From: Lepidostoma basale
Lineage: Eukaryota > Arthropoda > Insecta > Trichoptera > Lepidostomatidae
Assembly: GCA_022606425.2 (NCBI GenBank)
Contig: JAHDVF020001358.1
Span: 25,025-89,024, forward strand
DNA: 64,000 bases
Direction of reading: 5' to 3'
The position numbers and the translations under genes are program-made. Positions 10,968 through 22,290 of the stretch are shown here, piece by piece (the stretch's first letter is position 1; each line of letters begins with the position of its first letter). The notes beneath the pieces were generated by a model, which was not told where the DNA came from, searched no databases, and saw nothing but the letters and a program-made list of their open reading frames with translations.

Positions 10968-11140
10968 TGTAGATTACCTTCGAAGGAAGAGCTCTGACTT
11001 CCATACCGAAGGTCCCGGGTTCGATTCCCGGCGATGGCAGTGTGATTGTCACACTGTCTTCGGTCTGGTGTAGAATTTTCGTGATATTATGTGGCGATAG
11101 ATTGGCTACCTATCACATTCCATAAGAATCAATATAATCT
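10968..11140 (+). repeat. tRNA-derived SINE, copy 1
   Basis: It contains a perfect tRNA B-box-like GGTTCGATTCC (11018-11028), a tRNA-like upstream region, and a non-tRNA body with GTGTGATTGTCACACTGTCT and GGTCTGGTGTAGAATT. The body and B box match the copy at 29186-29356. It is not a functional tRNA. Confidence 0.8.
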
Positions 11141-11571
11141 CTTAAAACCACTCTGCCAGGAAAATCTATCTATCAAATATAATAACTATACCGTGATTAA
11201 ATAAGTTTGTCATCATTATTTTATGTCTATATATTTTAAAAAAACATAATATTTTAGTTAACAAAATGAAATTTCCTTATTTCCGAGCGGAATTAATTTG
11301 ATTTGAAAGTTTCATGTAACACCAACGTATAACGCAATTTCCTTGTCGAGTCTGTATTAAATTTAAATTAAAAGACAATTATCTAATCTTCCCGCTCAAA
11401 TTACAATGGTCCTTCGAGCCGGATGAGAGAACAACCACTGAGATTACGGCGGTTATACGTTTATCTCGAAATGGTGTATAGAAATTACTCCGTGTCAGTG
11501 GTGCCCGGTAAACTTTACTAGCATTTTATTCTAAAATATACGTATATATTGTACAATTTTTTTTTTATAAT

Positions 11572-11697
11572 CTAACTTACTTACCATCACGCCGTCTCAG
11601 AATCGGTAAGCAAAAATAATGGACCGCCACACTGTTCTTTCCTAACATGCTTATCTCGCTTCCTCGACATTCGTAGATCATTTCATACAAGCACTCA
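11572..11697 (-). pseudogene. RTE-like LINE 3' end fragment
   Basis: Minus-strand copy of the family terminus (TTACCATCACGCCGTCTC, then the CWRSI..CQ..NVEE coding region), degraded. It abuts a plus-strand fragment of another LINE. Confidence 0.8.
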
Positions 11698-11698
11698 T

Positions 11699-11985
11699 AC
11701 TAGCCAGAGCCAATAGAGAGCTGTTGTTGAGGGTGAAAATAAGAAAGGTCTTATATTTGGGTCATGTGCTAAGGGGAGAAAAATACCACCTCCTTCGACT
11801 GATATTAATGGGTTAAGTGGAGGGACGTCGGACAGTTGGTAGAAGGCAGCTATCCTGGTTGCGGAACATCAAAGAGTGGACAGGAATAACAAGAGTTCCG
11901 AACCTGTTCCAAGTGGCGCAGGATAGAGATGCCTTCGCTGCAGTGATCGCCAACGTTGTGGAGACCTGACACGGCACTGAAAGAA
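11699..11985 (+). pseudogene. LINE family 2, C-terminal fragment
   Basis: The frame reads ANRELLLRVKIRKVLYLGHV, REKYHLLRLILMG, then QLSWLRNIKEWTGI, LFQVAQDRDAFAAVIANV and a stop, with one or two shifts. The RRxSWLRNxxxWxG / AVIANV ending is the standard C-terminus of an insect non-LTR group. Its closest relative in the window is 26521-26915. Confidence 0.75.
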
Positions 11986-12004
11986 CAAGAATAATATTAC
12001 AAAT

Positions 12005-12165
12005 AGCCCATTGTTTTGGCCGAAACATTATGATACTTCAACATTATTACTGTTAAAATGTTATAATATGTATATAACACTTTATTTTACAATTTATTTT
12101 TATTCACTGAGAGTGTCGTGACAGCTGTTTCGCCAACCGATGTTGGCATCATCAATAAACTAAAG
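12005..12165 (-). repeat. Repeat P1 with hammerhead-like core, minus copy
   Basis: On the minus strand the core is TTGATGA-T, hairpin GCCAAC..GTTGGC (6 bp perfect), GAA, palindromic ACAGCTGT, C. An AT-rich segment follows and the family end GTTTCGGCCAAAACAAT (near 12010-12030). This copy has the best stem II of the P1 family. Confidence 0.7.
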
Positions 12166-12199
12166 TAACAAATTAAAGATTTATTATTTATAGGGCAAA

Positions 12200-12765
12200 A
12201 AGGTAATATTTATTGAGCAAATAAATAATACTATACCTGTACTCAATAATGTCAGATCAAAAATTATGTGCTAAATACGAAAGTCATAATAATTAATCGG
12301 TTTGTTGTGATATATGTAAAAACAGTGGTTTAAAATTATAACATTTCATTATTTACGTATTCATTTAAAAGAACGCATTTTTTGTAAGTAAAATTTAAAA
12401 AATATTGATTCAGGCATTTGTAATTTTCGAGCCGCCTCTGTGCAATACTACAAAACCTGGTTAATCTAAAAACATCTAGATTTTCCGTATTTTCGCCGTC
12501 GCCGAAGTTATTTTGACAAATTTATATGACAAACAATTCGCGTACGAGTCTTTTTCTTGTGGAGTATTTCCAAAAAGGCACATAGCGCGATATCGTGCTG
12601 TGAAAGCGATCATAAACACTCAAGATAAATAAGATTTTCCTCTGAGACCTTCGGATAAAGTGAATTATTTTTTAGTTATTTTTTTTCGGCTGACATCTGT
12701 GATTGGCTGTCGTCAAATTGTCTCTAACAAATTGTCTGTCGAAATAATTGTATCGCCGGGGAGAC
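12200..12765. other. Unassigned AT-rich stretch
   Basis: No recognisable gene or repeat. Confidence 0.4.
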
Positions 12766-12773
12766 ATTTTGTA

Positions 12774-13856
12774 CGAGGGTCATCCGGAAAGTAGAACCCG
12801 TTTAGGAATTAAGAAAAATCTGATATACATAAACAAATATGAATTATTTTATTTGTAAAGAACATACCTTAATGCTATGCCATGGCATGGAAACAATTAT
12901 TCTTGGAATAACCTTGAAAAACAGATATAGAAACGAATTTATTTGACAACAAGCCAAGGTGACTGAGGTGGCTCTAGGGATAGGCGGGCTGAAGTGGCGA
13001 TGAGCTGGCCATATCTGTCGGATAACCAACAGACGATGGGGGAGACGGGTTCTGGAGTAGAGACCGGGTACAGGATTCTGCAGAGTTGGACGTCCCTCTG
13101 CCCGCTGGACCAGCGATCTGAAGAGGATTGCTGGACATGGATGGATTGGAGCGTCAATGGATAGGGGGCGGTGGTGTGCTTTGGGATAGGCCTACGTTCA
13201 GCAGTGGATGACAGACGGCTGATGATGATAAATGATACCTTATACAACTTTTCTATATAGTCACCTAGCAAATTTAAGCATTTGTCGTAACATGTGACGA
13301 GTTCTTGTATCCCAGCGTCATATTTCTCCACTGCCAGTGTATTGAGATACGTAGTTACAGCTGCTTTCAGCTGTTTCTCACTTTCAGATTTCTTTCCTGC
13401 CAAAAAGTCCTTGAGTTTTGTAAACAGTTGGTAATCTGAAGGAGGCAAGTCTGGACTATAGGGTGGATGGTTGAAAGTTCGTCCGAAATGACTGACGGCC
13501 GTCCCGAACGCTCGTCGTGATGGGTGTTCTCTCTTCCCGAGTTAAAATTACGACACCAGCACCGAACAGACAACTCATCCATAAAGTTGTCTCCATACAC
13601 CTCCTTCAATTGCCTATGAATATTGCAAGGTCGCCCATTTCTTGAGAAATGTAATAACAGTTCTAGCTTCATAGCTGGCAGCATTCTCTATTTTCTCGAA
13701 CATCATAAACACGCACAGAAACAACACAGTCAATACCAGCGAGATGTAACGTTGCACACAGACAGCTGACATACAACTGAACGTGTTAGTACTTGTCCGG
13801 CGGCTACTCTATTCACCAGCGCTCCACACGGCGTACTACTTTACGGATGACCCTCG
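12774..13856 (-). mobile_element. mariner-type transposon, internally deleted
   Basis: Termini CGAGGGTCATCCGGAAAG and its near-exact inverse at the right end are flanked by TA (12772-12773 and 13857-13858), the Tc1/mariner target site. Minus frames give the N-terminal DNA-binding part (LHFSRNGRPCNIHRQLKEVY, VRCWCRNFNSGRE, ERSGRPSVISDEL) and then jump to HPPYSPDLPPSDYQLF and C-terminal DFLAGKK..LVTCYDKCLNLLGDYIEK. The segment holding the first two catalytic aspartates is missing, so it cannot be autonomous. A LINE fragment is nested inside. Confidence 0.9.
12872..13234 (+). pseudogene. LINE (WAGH-type) 3' fragment nested in mariner
   Basis: The plus strand reads VTEVALGIGGLK, a RWAGHICR-like region, DGGDGFWSRDRVQDS-type frames and ends AYVQQWMTDG followed by a GATGATGATA tail. 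An 8-bp direct repeat ATACCTTA (12864-12871 and 13235-13242) flanks it. Removing it restores the mariner reading frame (EKLYKV then CSLQIK-stop). It is younger than the mariner. Confidence 0.8.
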
Positions 13857-13939
13857 TATTTTAAACCCTAACATAAAACTTGTTGGTGCTAGGGAATATT
13901 TTTTTTAATATATAAAATATTTCTTGCTCATTTTTATAT

Positions 13940-14165
13940 AAGATTATCAAATGATTTTACTGAAATCTCTTATGGAAGTTCATTTTATATAATAATTAAA
14001 TAAAACGATGTTTTTTTACCACTTCCACTTTTGTCTTTATTTCGACAGCGACTGGTTTCGCCCGGCTCGCTGGCATCGATAGACTGGTGACACTATTGCA
14101 AACTAAGTCCTTTATATACATACATATCAGGAGTGGTGACGTGAATTTAAATATTGTTATTAAAG
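13940..14165 (-). repeat. Repeat P3 with hammerhead-like core
   Basis: On the minus strand there is a P3 core related to CTGTCGA-T, hairpin GCCAG..CTGGC, GAA, ACCGGT, C. Here the hairpin and ACCGGT are partly mutated (CCGGGCGAAACCAGTC). AAATAAAGACAAAAGTGGAA and the AACATCGTTTTATT segment follow, as at 32420-32600. Confidence 0.7.
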
Positions 14166-14252
14166 TTATTTAAGAGGATTCGTATTCAATATGGTGGATT
14201 TCAAATTAAATTATAGCTGACATATAACATTTGAAAAATTGTTAATTACGTT

Positions 14253-17200
14253 GCGGCGATGAGGTCCGCCACCCATCACGTCGCTTTTCCCGCGGGGGCG
14301 AACAGAGGAGAGTGGAGTGCCGTATCGGTACTTGGAACATAAGAGGAGGTATGGAAGGGAAGTTAAATGAGATGTGCGATGAATTTGAGAATAAATGTTT
14401 AGATATTATTTGTGTGACTGAATGCATGGTTAAAGAGTGTGGATCCAGAGAGCATGGGGATAAGGTCGTCTTGTGGTCAGGGGTACCACAAGAAAAAAGA
14501 GGAGGCCAGGGTGTGGCAGCAATTTTAGCTCCTAGGATGATAGAATGCATGAAAGGATACGAATGTGTGAATCCTAGACTAATGTGGATCCGCTTCAAAA
14601 TTGGATTGACAAGAGTACTACTCATAATTGGGTATGCTCCTGTTAATAGCGAAGATGAAGCTGTGAAAGATGAGTTCTGGGATAGAGTAAACGAGATAGC
14701 AGCGAGTAAAAATGCGAACGAAAGAATTATTATAGCAGGAGATTTGAATGGATGGGTAGGAATTCAAAGGGCTGGTTATGAAGAATGTCTCGGAAAGTAT
14801 GGTGATAGTAGAACGAATGATAATGGAAAGAGATTGCTTGGTGTGTGCCTGGAGTGGAGCCTCTTTGTGTCAAACACGATGTTTGACCATAAGAGGATCC
14901 ACCAATATACATGGGAGAGAGGAAATGAAAGGACGACGATCGATTACGTCATCGTGGACTCTAGATTACGGGCGGACACTGTAGATACCAGAGTGTTCAG
15001 AAAGGCCGAACTCGGAACAGACCACTTTTTGGTGGTAACAAAGGTAAATTTGTTCCGAGGCTGGCGCACCAAGAGGAACAAGACAGTGACCGCCCCGTCT
15101 AGAGTAAAAGTTGAAAAACTACAAAACGATGGCGTAAAAGAGAGTTTTATGATGAAAGTGAATGATAGGCTTAGTGATCGAGAATCGGAATGTATAAGCA
15201 TAGATGAGACCTGGAAGAAACTGAAAGAAAGTCTATGTGAAGCAGCGAAAGAGGTATGTGGTACATGTGTGCAAGGGAGGAGAAATGGAGATGCTTGGTG
15301 GGATGACTGTATAAAAAATCTTGTTAAAGAAAAGAAGGATGCATGGTTAAATATGTTGTCTGTGGATAAAAGTGATTGTGTGAAATATCAAAGAGCGAAA
15401 GAAGCGTACAAAGTTTGCAAGATGAACGTCAAGTTGAAAGTGAGAGCGAAAAAGGATAAAATGAAGGAGGATGACGGACTTAAGATGACAAATCACTTCC
15501 AGAGCAACATAAAAATGTTCTGGAAAGTCAAAAAAGCCCGAAATCCTCCCGAAAGTGGTTGTGCGAAAGCAATTTTAAGTAGTGAGGGAAGAATGATTAC
15601 TGATTTCAAAAGTATACAAGGAAGATGGATGGAGTACTTTAAAGATATGTATGGCAGTGAAATGACTGAAGATTCAATAAGAATGAGCTTTACAAATGAG
15701 AGTTGCACGAACAGCGGAAGTGAAATTACTGAAATAAATTTGAACGAGATAGTAAGTGCTGTAAGATGTATGAAAGGTGGAAAAGCTGTCGGATATGACT
15801 GTGTAGCCTTAGAGTTTATCAAAAACGGTGGGCCGGTGGTTTCAGCATGGTTATATAGACTCTTTAACCAGTGTTTAGAGGTGGGATATACGCCGCTCGA
15901 CTGGAGGAGGGCTGTTATCATGCCTCTTTATAAGGGAAAGGGGTCTCGTATGGACTGTGGAAATCACCGGGCAATAAGTCTATTAAACGCCGTTGGTAAA
16001 CTCTACGGTCGAATTTTAATAGAAAGAGTAAAAAAGACGACGACTGAAAGAGTATGGGATGTGCAAGGCGCTTTTATGACCGGAAGAGGTTGTATGGATC
16101 AGATTTTTGCACTTCGAACGCTTGCGGAGAAGTTTATGGCCAAAAACCGTAAGCTTTTCTGTGCGTTTGTCGATTTGCAAAAAGCCTATGATCGAGTGAA
16201 CAGAGAAAAACTGTGGTCAATTTTGTCCGAATACGGAGTGAGCACAAAACTGATACGGGCGGTTGCTTCTCTCTACGAAGGGAGCACTGCCAGTGTTAGG
16301 GTAAATGGGGACATCACGCCCTGGTTTGATATCACGAAGGGTGTTAAGCAGGGCTGCGTGATGTCCCCTTGGTTGTTCAATCTGTATATGGACAAGTGTA
16401 TGAAAGAACTTAAAGGTATAAATGCTGGTGCTAAGATGAGTGATCTGTCTGTAAACTGTCTGCTTTACGCGGACGACGCCGTTCTCGTTGCGGATAGTGC
16501 GGACGAATTACAAGTCTTGGTGTCGAGAATGTATGAGGTATGCAAGTCGAACGATTTAATGATGAATGTCGGAAAGTCAAAGGTGTTAGTTTTTGAAAGG
16601 GAAGAGCAAATGACAGTTTGTAATATAAGTGTAAATGAAGAGAACTTGGAACAGGTGAGCGAATTTGTGTATTTAGGTAGCATGTTCACAGCGGATGGCC
16701 GAACGGACAGTGATATTGAAAGAAGGGTTGGTGCGGGTAACAAAGTGAATGGAGCTTTAAAAGTAGTTTTTGGAAACAAGGATTTATCAATGAAAGCGAA
16801 AATGGCCGTTCACAATGGAGTTCTGGTTCCAACCCTTATGTATGGAAGCGAAGCATGGAACTGGCAGAAGAAAGATGAGAGCAGAATAAATGCGGTAGAG
16901 ATGAGGTCCCTAAGACGTATGTGCGGTAGAACGATGTACGACAGAATCTCAAATGCTGATATTAGGAAAGAGTGTAAAGCGAAAGAAGGTATTATGAACA
17001 AAATTATGAAAGGTTCGCTTCGTTTGGTTCGGACATATGGAGCGCATGGGTGAAGAAAGAATGGTTAAAAAAATATACGTTAACAATGTAAATGGAGTAA
17101 GGAGTCGAGGTAGACCGAGGAAAACATGGCATGACCAAATTAATCAAATATTAAAAGTTGGTCATGTCAGAAGCCGGAAGAATCGACGTGCGTGTATGAC

Positions 17201-17319
17201 TCGATGTATGAATGTGGAGGAAGCTAGAGAGGTGTGCCAGGATAGAGTAGTGTGGCGGTCCATTCTCTCTGCCTACCCCTGCGGGGAAACGGCGTGATGG
17301 TTTTGTTGTTGTTGTTGTT
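14253..17319 (+). mobile_element. Near full-length RTE-like LINE, (TTG)n tail (3067 bp)
   Basis: It is flanked by a perfect 12-bp target duplication GTTAATTACGTT (14241-14252 and 17320-17331). It has a short 5' leader with GCGATGAGGTCCGCCACCCA, one long ORF2-type frame and a 3' (TTG)n microsatellite, typical of RTE-clade elements of ~3.2 kb. It is the only copy here with the endonuclease domain and the likely reference for the ~25 truncated relatives. The clade name is inferred from size, tail and single ORF. A related non-RTE clade remains possible. Confidence 0.9.
14312..17297 (+). pseudogene. RTE ORF2: APE endonuclease plus reverse transcriptase, one frameshift
   Basis: The N-terminus carries an APE-type endonuclease: GTWNIRGG (~7-14), VTE (~43), GDLNGW (~143-148), TTIDYVIVDSRL (~207) and GTDHFLV (~235). 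The reverse transcriptase follows, with GYDCVALEFIKNGG, FVDLQKAYDRV, VKQGCVMSPWLFNLYMDK and the catalytic YADD (~719-722). The C-terminus has PTLMYGSEAW, LRRMCGRTMYD and a terminal GETA-stop. The frame is open for 913 codons, then a +1 insertion near 17028 (CGTTTGG versus CGTTGG in relatives) shifts it, and the last ~86 codons continue to 17297. In the mini-RTE copies the start reads ATGGAGTGCCGCATCGG. Here it is GTG, so the natural start codon is lost. Confidence 0.88.
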
Positions 17320-17505
17320 GTTAATTACGTTTTTACATTTACTGAACTTAAATATAATATGTTATAAATCTTGGTCTATCAGGTTGGCGTCGTCATATTT
17401 GTTTTTCTCACCCATTAGAGCTGCAAAATCCGATTGACATTATTTGTGACTTTCTCTTTCCATAATATCATAAATATTCTACGATATTTAGTTACCGAAA
17501 TTTTT

Positions 17506-17830
17506 TATCTAGGGAGCATGTTTCCAAGAGATGGAAAAATGGATAAAGATATTATAAGAAGGGTCGGTGCTGGGAACAAAATAAATGGCGCTCTCAGTGT
17601 CATCACTGAACATATAAATATATCCACTAAAGAAATTATAACATTACGTAATGGAGCTCTAGTGTCAACCCTTATGTATGGAAGTGAAGCTTGAAACTGG
17701 CAAAAAATGATGAAAGGAGGATAGATGCCGTAGAAATTAGATGACTGAGAAGAATGTGCGAGAAAACGATATATGATAGAATACCGTCTACAAACTCCTT
17801 CATCGAAACGGCGTGACGGTAAGTTAGTTA
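17506..17830 (+). pseudogene. RTE-like LINE 3' fragment
   Basis: The frame reads FYLGSMFPRDGKMDKDIIRR, VGAGNKINGAL and LVSTLMYGSEA-stop. After an internal deletion it ends with ACGGCGTGACGG and a GTTA-like tail. It belongs to the third subfamily (NGAL..VITxxxNIST wording) also seen at 25012 and 52333. Confidence 0.8.
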
Positions 17831-18114
17831 CTTTTAACTAGATTCGGTAGGTACTCCTACATAGCAATAATTGGATAAGTAATATTATATTGTATAGTAC
17901 ATTACATATTATCCATTGTGAGTATTGTAGGTGTCTGCCTCAAAACGTTATTGTTCTGACGTCTACAGATGACATCAATATTCGTACCACGCAAGTAGTA
18001 CATTTTAACCCTTAATAAATCACCCTACTAGTTTTCTGCTCACTCTTATGCAAACTTTTTTTAGAAATAAATGATTCCTTAAAACGTAGATGTAAATTGT
18101 TTTTTTTTTAAACA

Positions 18115-18450
18115 AAATTTGGTAGCCAAGGCTTTAACAGGACTTATGACCTGTCATTGGTTGGGTTAAACGATCGCTTTATGTTAACAACATTCCCCAT
18201 TCCCTCCTTACGACCACCACGTCTGAAAAATTTTTGAAAGATGTATATATGCTACTACGTTGAAAACACTTCACATTTTTAGGTCAATCTACACTAGCGC
18301 CATCTATTAAGATTATTTGTACCATATACAATTTCTTTTTCCAAAAAAAATAAAACAATTTACATCTTCGTCTCTATTGAGATATAATACAATTAATCCT
18401 TAAAAATGATTAATCCGCAATGGGTAAAATCCAGTAGTTGTCTACAAGTA
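18115..18450. repeat. Fold-back element Q, partial copy
   Basis: It starts with AGGACTTATGACCTGTCATT and an ACATTCCCCATTCC segment as in the 5041-5222 palindrome. A middle with CAATCTACACTAGCGCCATC is inverted relative to 33700-33730. It ends with GTCTCTATTGAGATATAAT and CCGCAATGGG as near 5250-5300. The left terminus is missing. Confidence 0.65.
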
Positions 18451-18529
18451 TTTGTATACATTCAAAAAACAAATAAATGATTTAACCTCTTTCTTATCGT
18501 TTCTTGAACAATGATGCAAAACTCCATAT

Positions 18530-18850
18530 TAAATAATTAATACGAATGAAAACGTCAGTTTTCTAGAAGTTTTATTATATTTTATGGGAATGACTTGTTT
18601 CGCCCTTCTAAGGCATTATCAAATGTGACGAAACTTCAACTCATTGCAGTTTATATATACTAGCAGAATATGGTAACTAACAAAAATTGGTGTGACTATA
18701 CTATTTTAACAAATAATTATTTGGGTAGGTCCAAAAATATTGTAAAGTGTTTCTTGGAACTCGTTAAGAAATTTTATGACAATGCTTACATAGTTAGGGG
18801 ATACTTAATGATATGACATAAATCAAAAATAAGTAGTTAATTTAAATAAC
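18530..18850 (-). repeat. Repeat P2, full-length-like minus copy
   Basis: It matches over ~310 bp the plus copies at 35340-35640 and 60000-60335 (AATACGAATGAAAACGTCAG end, ACCTACCCAAATAATTATTT interior). The hammerhead-like core lies at 18590-18625 on the minus strand (TTGATAA-T, hairpin, GAAACA). No ORF. Confidence 0.75.
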
Positions 18851-19135
18851 TTTGTTTTTTGTATCACAGTTGTATTTTATTTTAAAGAACTTCAAAAATA
18901 CTCGTATATCAAAGAAATTATTCAAATTTACATAGGAACAAATACACATAAAGATTCGAAAAATAGCGAAAATTTCACATTTGATATATTATTGTAACAC
19001 CTGATGATGTCAAAATAGGTTTATGAAACAGCTGTCGTGTAAAATAAAATACAATTGTGATGTATCACAACAAAATTATTAAATTTAACAGTTTAAAATG
19101 TTAGGGTATCATAATGTTTCGGCCAAAACAATGGA
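18850..19135 (+). repeat. Repeat P1 with hammerhead-like core, plus copy
   Basis: The core at ~18997-19042 has ACAC before CTGATGA and GTGT after the ACAGCTGT-C segment, so a 4-bp stem I can form. Stem II is decayed in this copy. It ends with GTTTCGGCCAAAACAAT. Confidence 0.65.
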
Positions 19136-19216
19136 ATATTTAAAAATAAGTTATTTGAGGTAGGACGAAATAAAGTGTTTCTAAGAAAAACATATTCTAA
19201 CAATTTTTTTACAAAT

Positions 19217-19892
19217 CGTCACCTAAGAGTAAGAGGATTCCAACTAACGAAATTTCACATTTGTCTTTTTTTCGTGAAAAGGGTTTTTACTAACCTTATC
19301 TATACGTACAATTAAAAAAAAACATGTAATAGTATCGTCATTTTGATGTTACGAAAAGAATCAATTTCCATATGATCATTCAAAACACACGATTCACTGA
19401 AGAAGGATTCATTTCATTCACAAAGCCGTGCCACACTGTTTGAAACAAGCTCTCCACAGGGGTGACCTTGGTGGAGAGCTGTGGAGCCCACGGTTGGTGT
19501 GGCGTCCACATACTGTTGTAAACAAGCACTCCACATGTGGAATGCGTGTTAAACGGTGGATCCACACGCATACTATGCGCGTCCGTCCACAAAGTTTGTT
19601 GAAGGTCAAACGAATTTTGGTTTCAAACAAGTGTCTACACAGTTTTAAACCGCCGGTGGAAACCGATGTAGAGAGCTTGTTTAAAACAGTGTGGCACGGC
19701 TTTTAGACTTACAACTTTATTATTCCAACTATCGCCAGAGAAAATTTACACGCTTCTCGGTAAAAGAATTTCACCTGCTTCAGATGGAACCCTTTTATTC
19801 CAAGATACACACCCGAAATCAACAAAACTTTGACTTAAATTTTCTCAGCTTTTTACTTTTGACAGTTGGAACCTTCTTACTCTCAGGTGATG
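19217..19892. mobile_element. MITE U copy 2, with MITE V inserted in it
   Basis: The termini CGTCACCTAAGAGTAAGA and TCTTACTCTCAGGTGATG form ~30-bp inverted repeats flanked by a 4-bp duplication AAAT. The copy is 676 bp versus 384 bp at 56861-57244, the difference being the MITE V insertion at 19423-19706. Confidence 0.88.
19423..19706 (+). mobile_element. MITE V copy 2, nested in MITE U
   Basis: It has inverted terminal repeats beginning AAGCCGTGCCACACTGTTT and is the reverse complement of 768-1051 over its length. The corresponding unfilled site is visible in the other MITE U copy near 57050. The frames through it are not genes. Confidence 0.85.
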
Positions 19893-19899
19893 AAATGAT

Positions 19900-20275
19900 T
19901 TTACATATTTCAATGTGACTAATGATTCTAAGTATTATATAAAAAATAAAATCGCCATTCTGTGTACGTGGATGGAATGTGCACAATTTTACATTTATTT
20001 TGTAGATAGGACTTTACTTTAAGGAGATTATTGTAACAAACGCTTCATACTGTTGACTTTTTAATCCTAATCCAAAGCATTTACTCACCGAAGAGTATTT
20101 TAGCGTTGATCTTTCTAAATTTAACTACGACTCTTCTAGGGTTAATGATGAGTTTATAAAATATACTCTACTAAACATACAAGAGCTTAGATGATACCTT
20201 CACCTTAGTTATTCGTAATACTTGAGTTAGAATAATGATATTTGCTTTGTTGAAACACTAGACAAATTCCATTTT
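19900..20275. other. Unassigned AT-rich stretch
   Basis: No recognisable gene or repeat. Confidence 0.4.
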
Positions 20276-20419
20276 AAGTAAGAATGATACCCGTAGTATA
20301 AATGTACTTATTTCGACATTCGTATTAAGCCCTTGTATGAATAATATAATAGTACAAATGTACTTTTTCGGCATTTGTATTTAACCCTCATGTAAATAAT
20401 AGTACAAATGTACTTTTTC
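20276..20419. repeat. Minisatellite, left part
   Basis: It consists of two to three diverged ~60-bp units with the core AGTACAAATGTACTTTTTCG and TTTAACCCT. It resumes at 22033-22290 after about 1.6 kb of inserted LINE sequence. Confidence 0.75.
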
Positions 20420-20935
20420 GTTCACAATGGAGTTCTGGTCCCAACCCTAATGTATGGAACCGAAGCATGGAACTAGCAGAAGAAGGATGAGAGCAGAATA
20501 AATGCGATAGAGATGAGGTCCCTAAGAAGTATGTGTGATAGAACGATATACGACAGAATCTTAAATGCTGATATAAGAAAGGAATGTAGAGCGGAAGAAC
20601 GTATTATGAACAAAACTATGAAAGGATCGCTGCGTTGGTTCGGACATATGGAACACATGGATGGAGAAATAATGGTTAAGAAAGTATACGTTAATGATGT
20701 GAATGGGGTACAGAGTCGAGGTAGACCGAGGAAAACATGGCATGACCAAATTAATCAAATTTTAAAGGTTGGTCATGTTAGAAGTCGGAGGAATCGACGT
20801 GCGTGTATGACTCGTTGTATGAATGTGGGGGAAGCTAGAGAGGTTTGCCAGGATAGAGAAGTGTGGTGGTCCATTCTCTCTGCCTACCCCTGCGGGGAAA
20901 CGGCGTGATGGTTTGTATTGTATTGTATTGTAGTA
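20420..20935 (+). pseudogene. RTE-like LINE 3' fragment, (TTG/TATTG) tail
   Basis: The frame 20513-20908 encodes MRSLRSMCDRTIYDRIL, RWFGHMEHMDGEIMVKKVYV, NGVQSRGRPRKTWHD and ends WSILSAYPCGETA-stop. A TATTGTATTG tail replaces the usual TTG repeat. An upstream stop (AACTAG) breaks the frame. It is 5' truncated inside the minisatellite. Confidence 0.88.
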
Positions 20936-20937
20936 TT

Positions 20938-21765
20938 TAATAGTTTTATAGATCTGACTAAAGCTTTGGACAAAGTTCTGCTGGAGGATGTCATAAACAT
21001 AATAAGAGAATACAATATCCCTTCATCAATGATCAAAACTATCCACAGTATGAACAGAAATGGTATGACGCGTATTAGAATAGGCGGAGATCTAAAAAAG
21101 GAGATACCTACTGCAACTGACATATAACAGGGAGACAGATCCTTTTCTACTAACGTATAAACTTCTGGGCTTCGCCCTAAGAACTTGCAAACAGTTCCGA
21201 AATCCCAAATCGATGACATCAATTTTTAACGGCATCGTTAGATCAAAATCAGAATTTGCGAGTGGTGTATGGTCTCCATACCAGCAGAAGTATGTGGAGG
21301 TATTAGAACAAATCCAGAAAAAAAATCTGAGATACCTCTACATGCGGATGAATGGAGTATATCCGAGGTTTATGCACCACAATGATCTATTGATTAACAC
21401 AAAGTACCGCGGAAAAAAGGTACATTGATGATCTTATGATTTAAGATACTCCGTAACCTCATTGATAGCCCATACTTCATAGAGTGTAATGGCTTCAATG
21501 CACCGGACAGGTATGCTCGCGCTAGAAGACACGATCTGTTGTGCATACCGCATAGCAGAACAAATGTCTTGACGCAGCATACAATGACCCGGGGTATGGT
21601 GCTCTTGAATGAGGTGTCAGTCGATGTGGACATTCTCCAAATGACCTATGCGTCCTTTAAGGATCATATAGGTACATACCACAATTGCTGATATATGTGT
21701 ATTGTTTTAACATGTATGTCTGTGTTACTTTTGTAAAATGTAAAATGTATACTACAATTGGGTTC
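20938..21765 (+). pseudogene. LINE RT and Jockey-like C-terminal fragments
   Basis: The first part encodes an RT segment (FIDLTKALDKVLLEDVINII, TRIRIGGDLKKEIPT). A second part in other frames reads GIVRSKSEFASGVWSPYQQK, QKKNLRYLYMR, ARARRHDLLCIPHSRTNVLT and MVLLNEVSVDVDIL, the C-terminus of a Jockey-like LINE. The abrupt change suggests two different LINE fragments side by side. Confidence 0.65.
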
Positions 21766-22032
21766 TACGCTCCATCGCAGAACCCTCAGAGATCGGAACA
21801 GAAATGAAACGATAAGGTCTGTCCGTGATATTGAAGACATAGTAAGATGAGGAAGAAGCAGAAGGCACTTTTGAAGAGACCACGTGGATTGTTAAAGATG
21901 AAAACCCAAGCAGCAAGAGATTACCAGGAAGGTCGCCAAAAAGATGAAGAGATGGGTGGACATCATTATCTTAGAACAGCCCACCACCATAATCAGGTCA
22001 TACGACCTAAACTAAGAGGAAGAAAAATAAGT

Positions 22033-22290
22033 ATTTAACCCTTGTATGAATGATAGAATAAATGTACTTTTTAACCCTTTTGTGAATTACAGTACAAACG
22101 TACTTTTGCCCCATTAATATTTAACCCTTGTGTGAATGATACTACTAATGTAGATTTTTGCAATTATTATTAAACACTTGTGTGAACGATAGTATAAACG
22201 TAATTTTTCGGCATTATTATTTGACCCATATGACAGTCCATTGTGTGAATGATTGTTCAAATCTTATTTTTCGTAATCATTATTTACTGT
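22033..22290. repeat. Minisatellite, right part
   Basis: It holds about four diverged units built on TTTAACCCTTGTGTGAATGA and TAGTACAAATGTACTTTTT, spaced roughly 60 bp apart. It is the same repeat as 20276-20419. Confidence 0.75.

Noticed and set aside
11018..11028. Candidate tRNA gene at the B-box-like sequence
   Set aside because: No acceptor-stem pairing or anticodon arm can be built, and a second copy with the same non-tRNA body exists at 29186-29356, so it is a SINE.
22033..22290. CRISPR-like array
   Set aside because: The units are diverged and contiguous, without unique spacers, in an insect-type sequence. It is a minisatellite.
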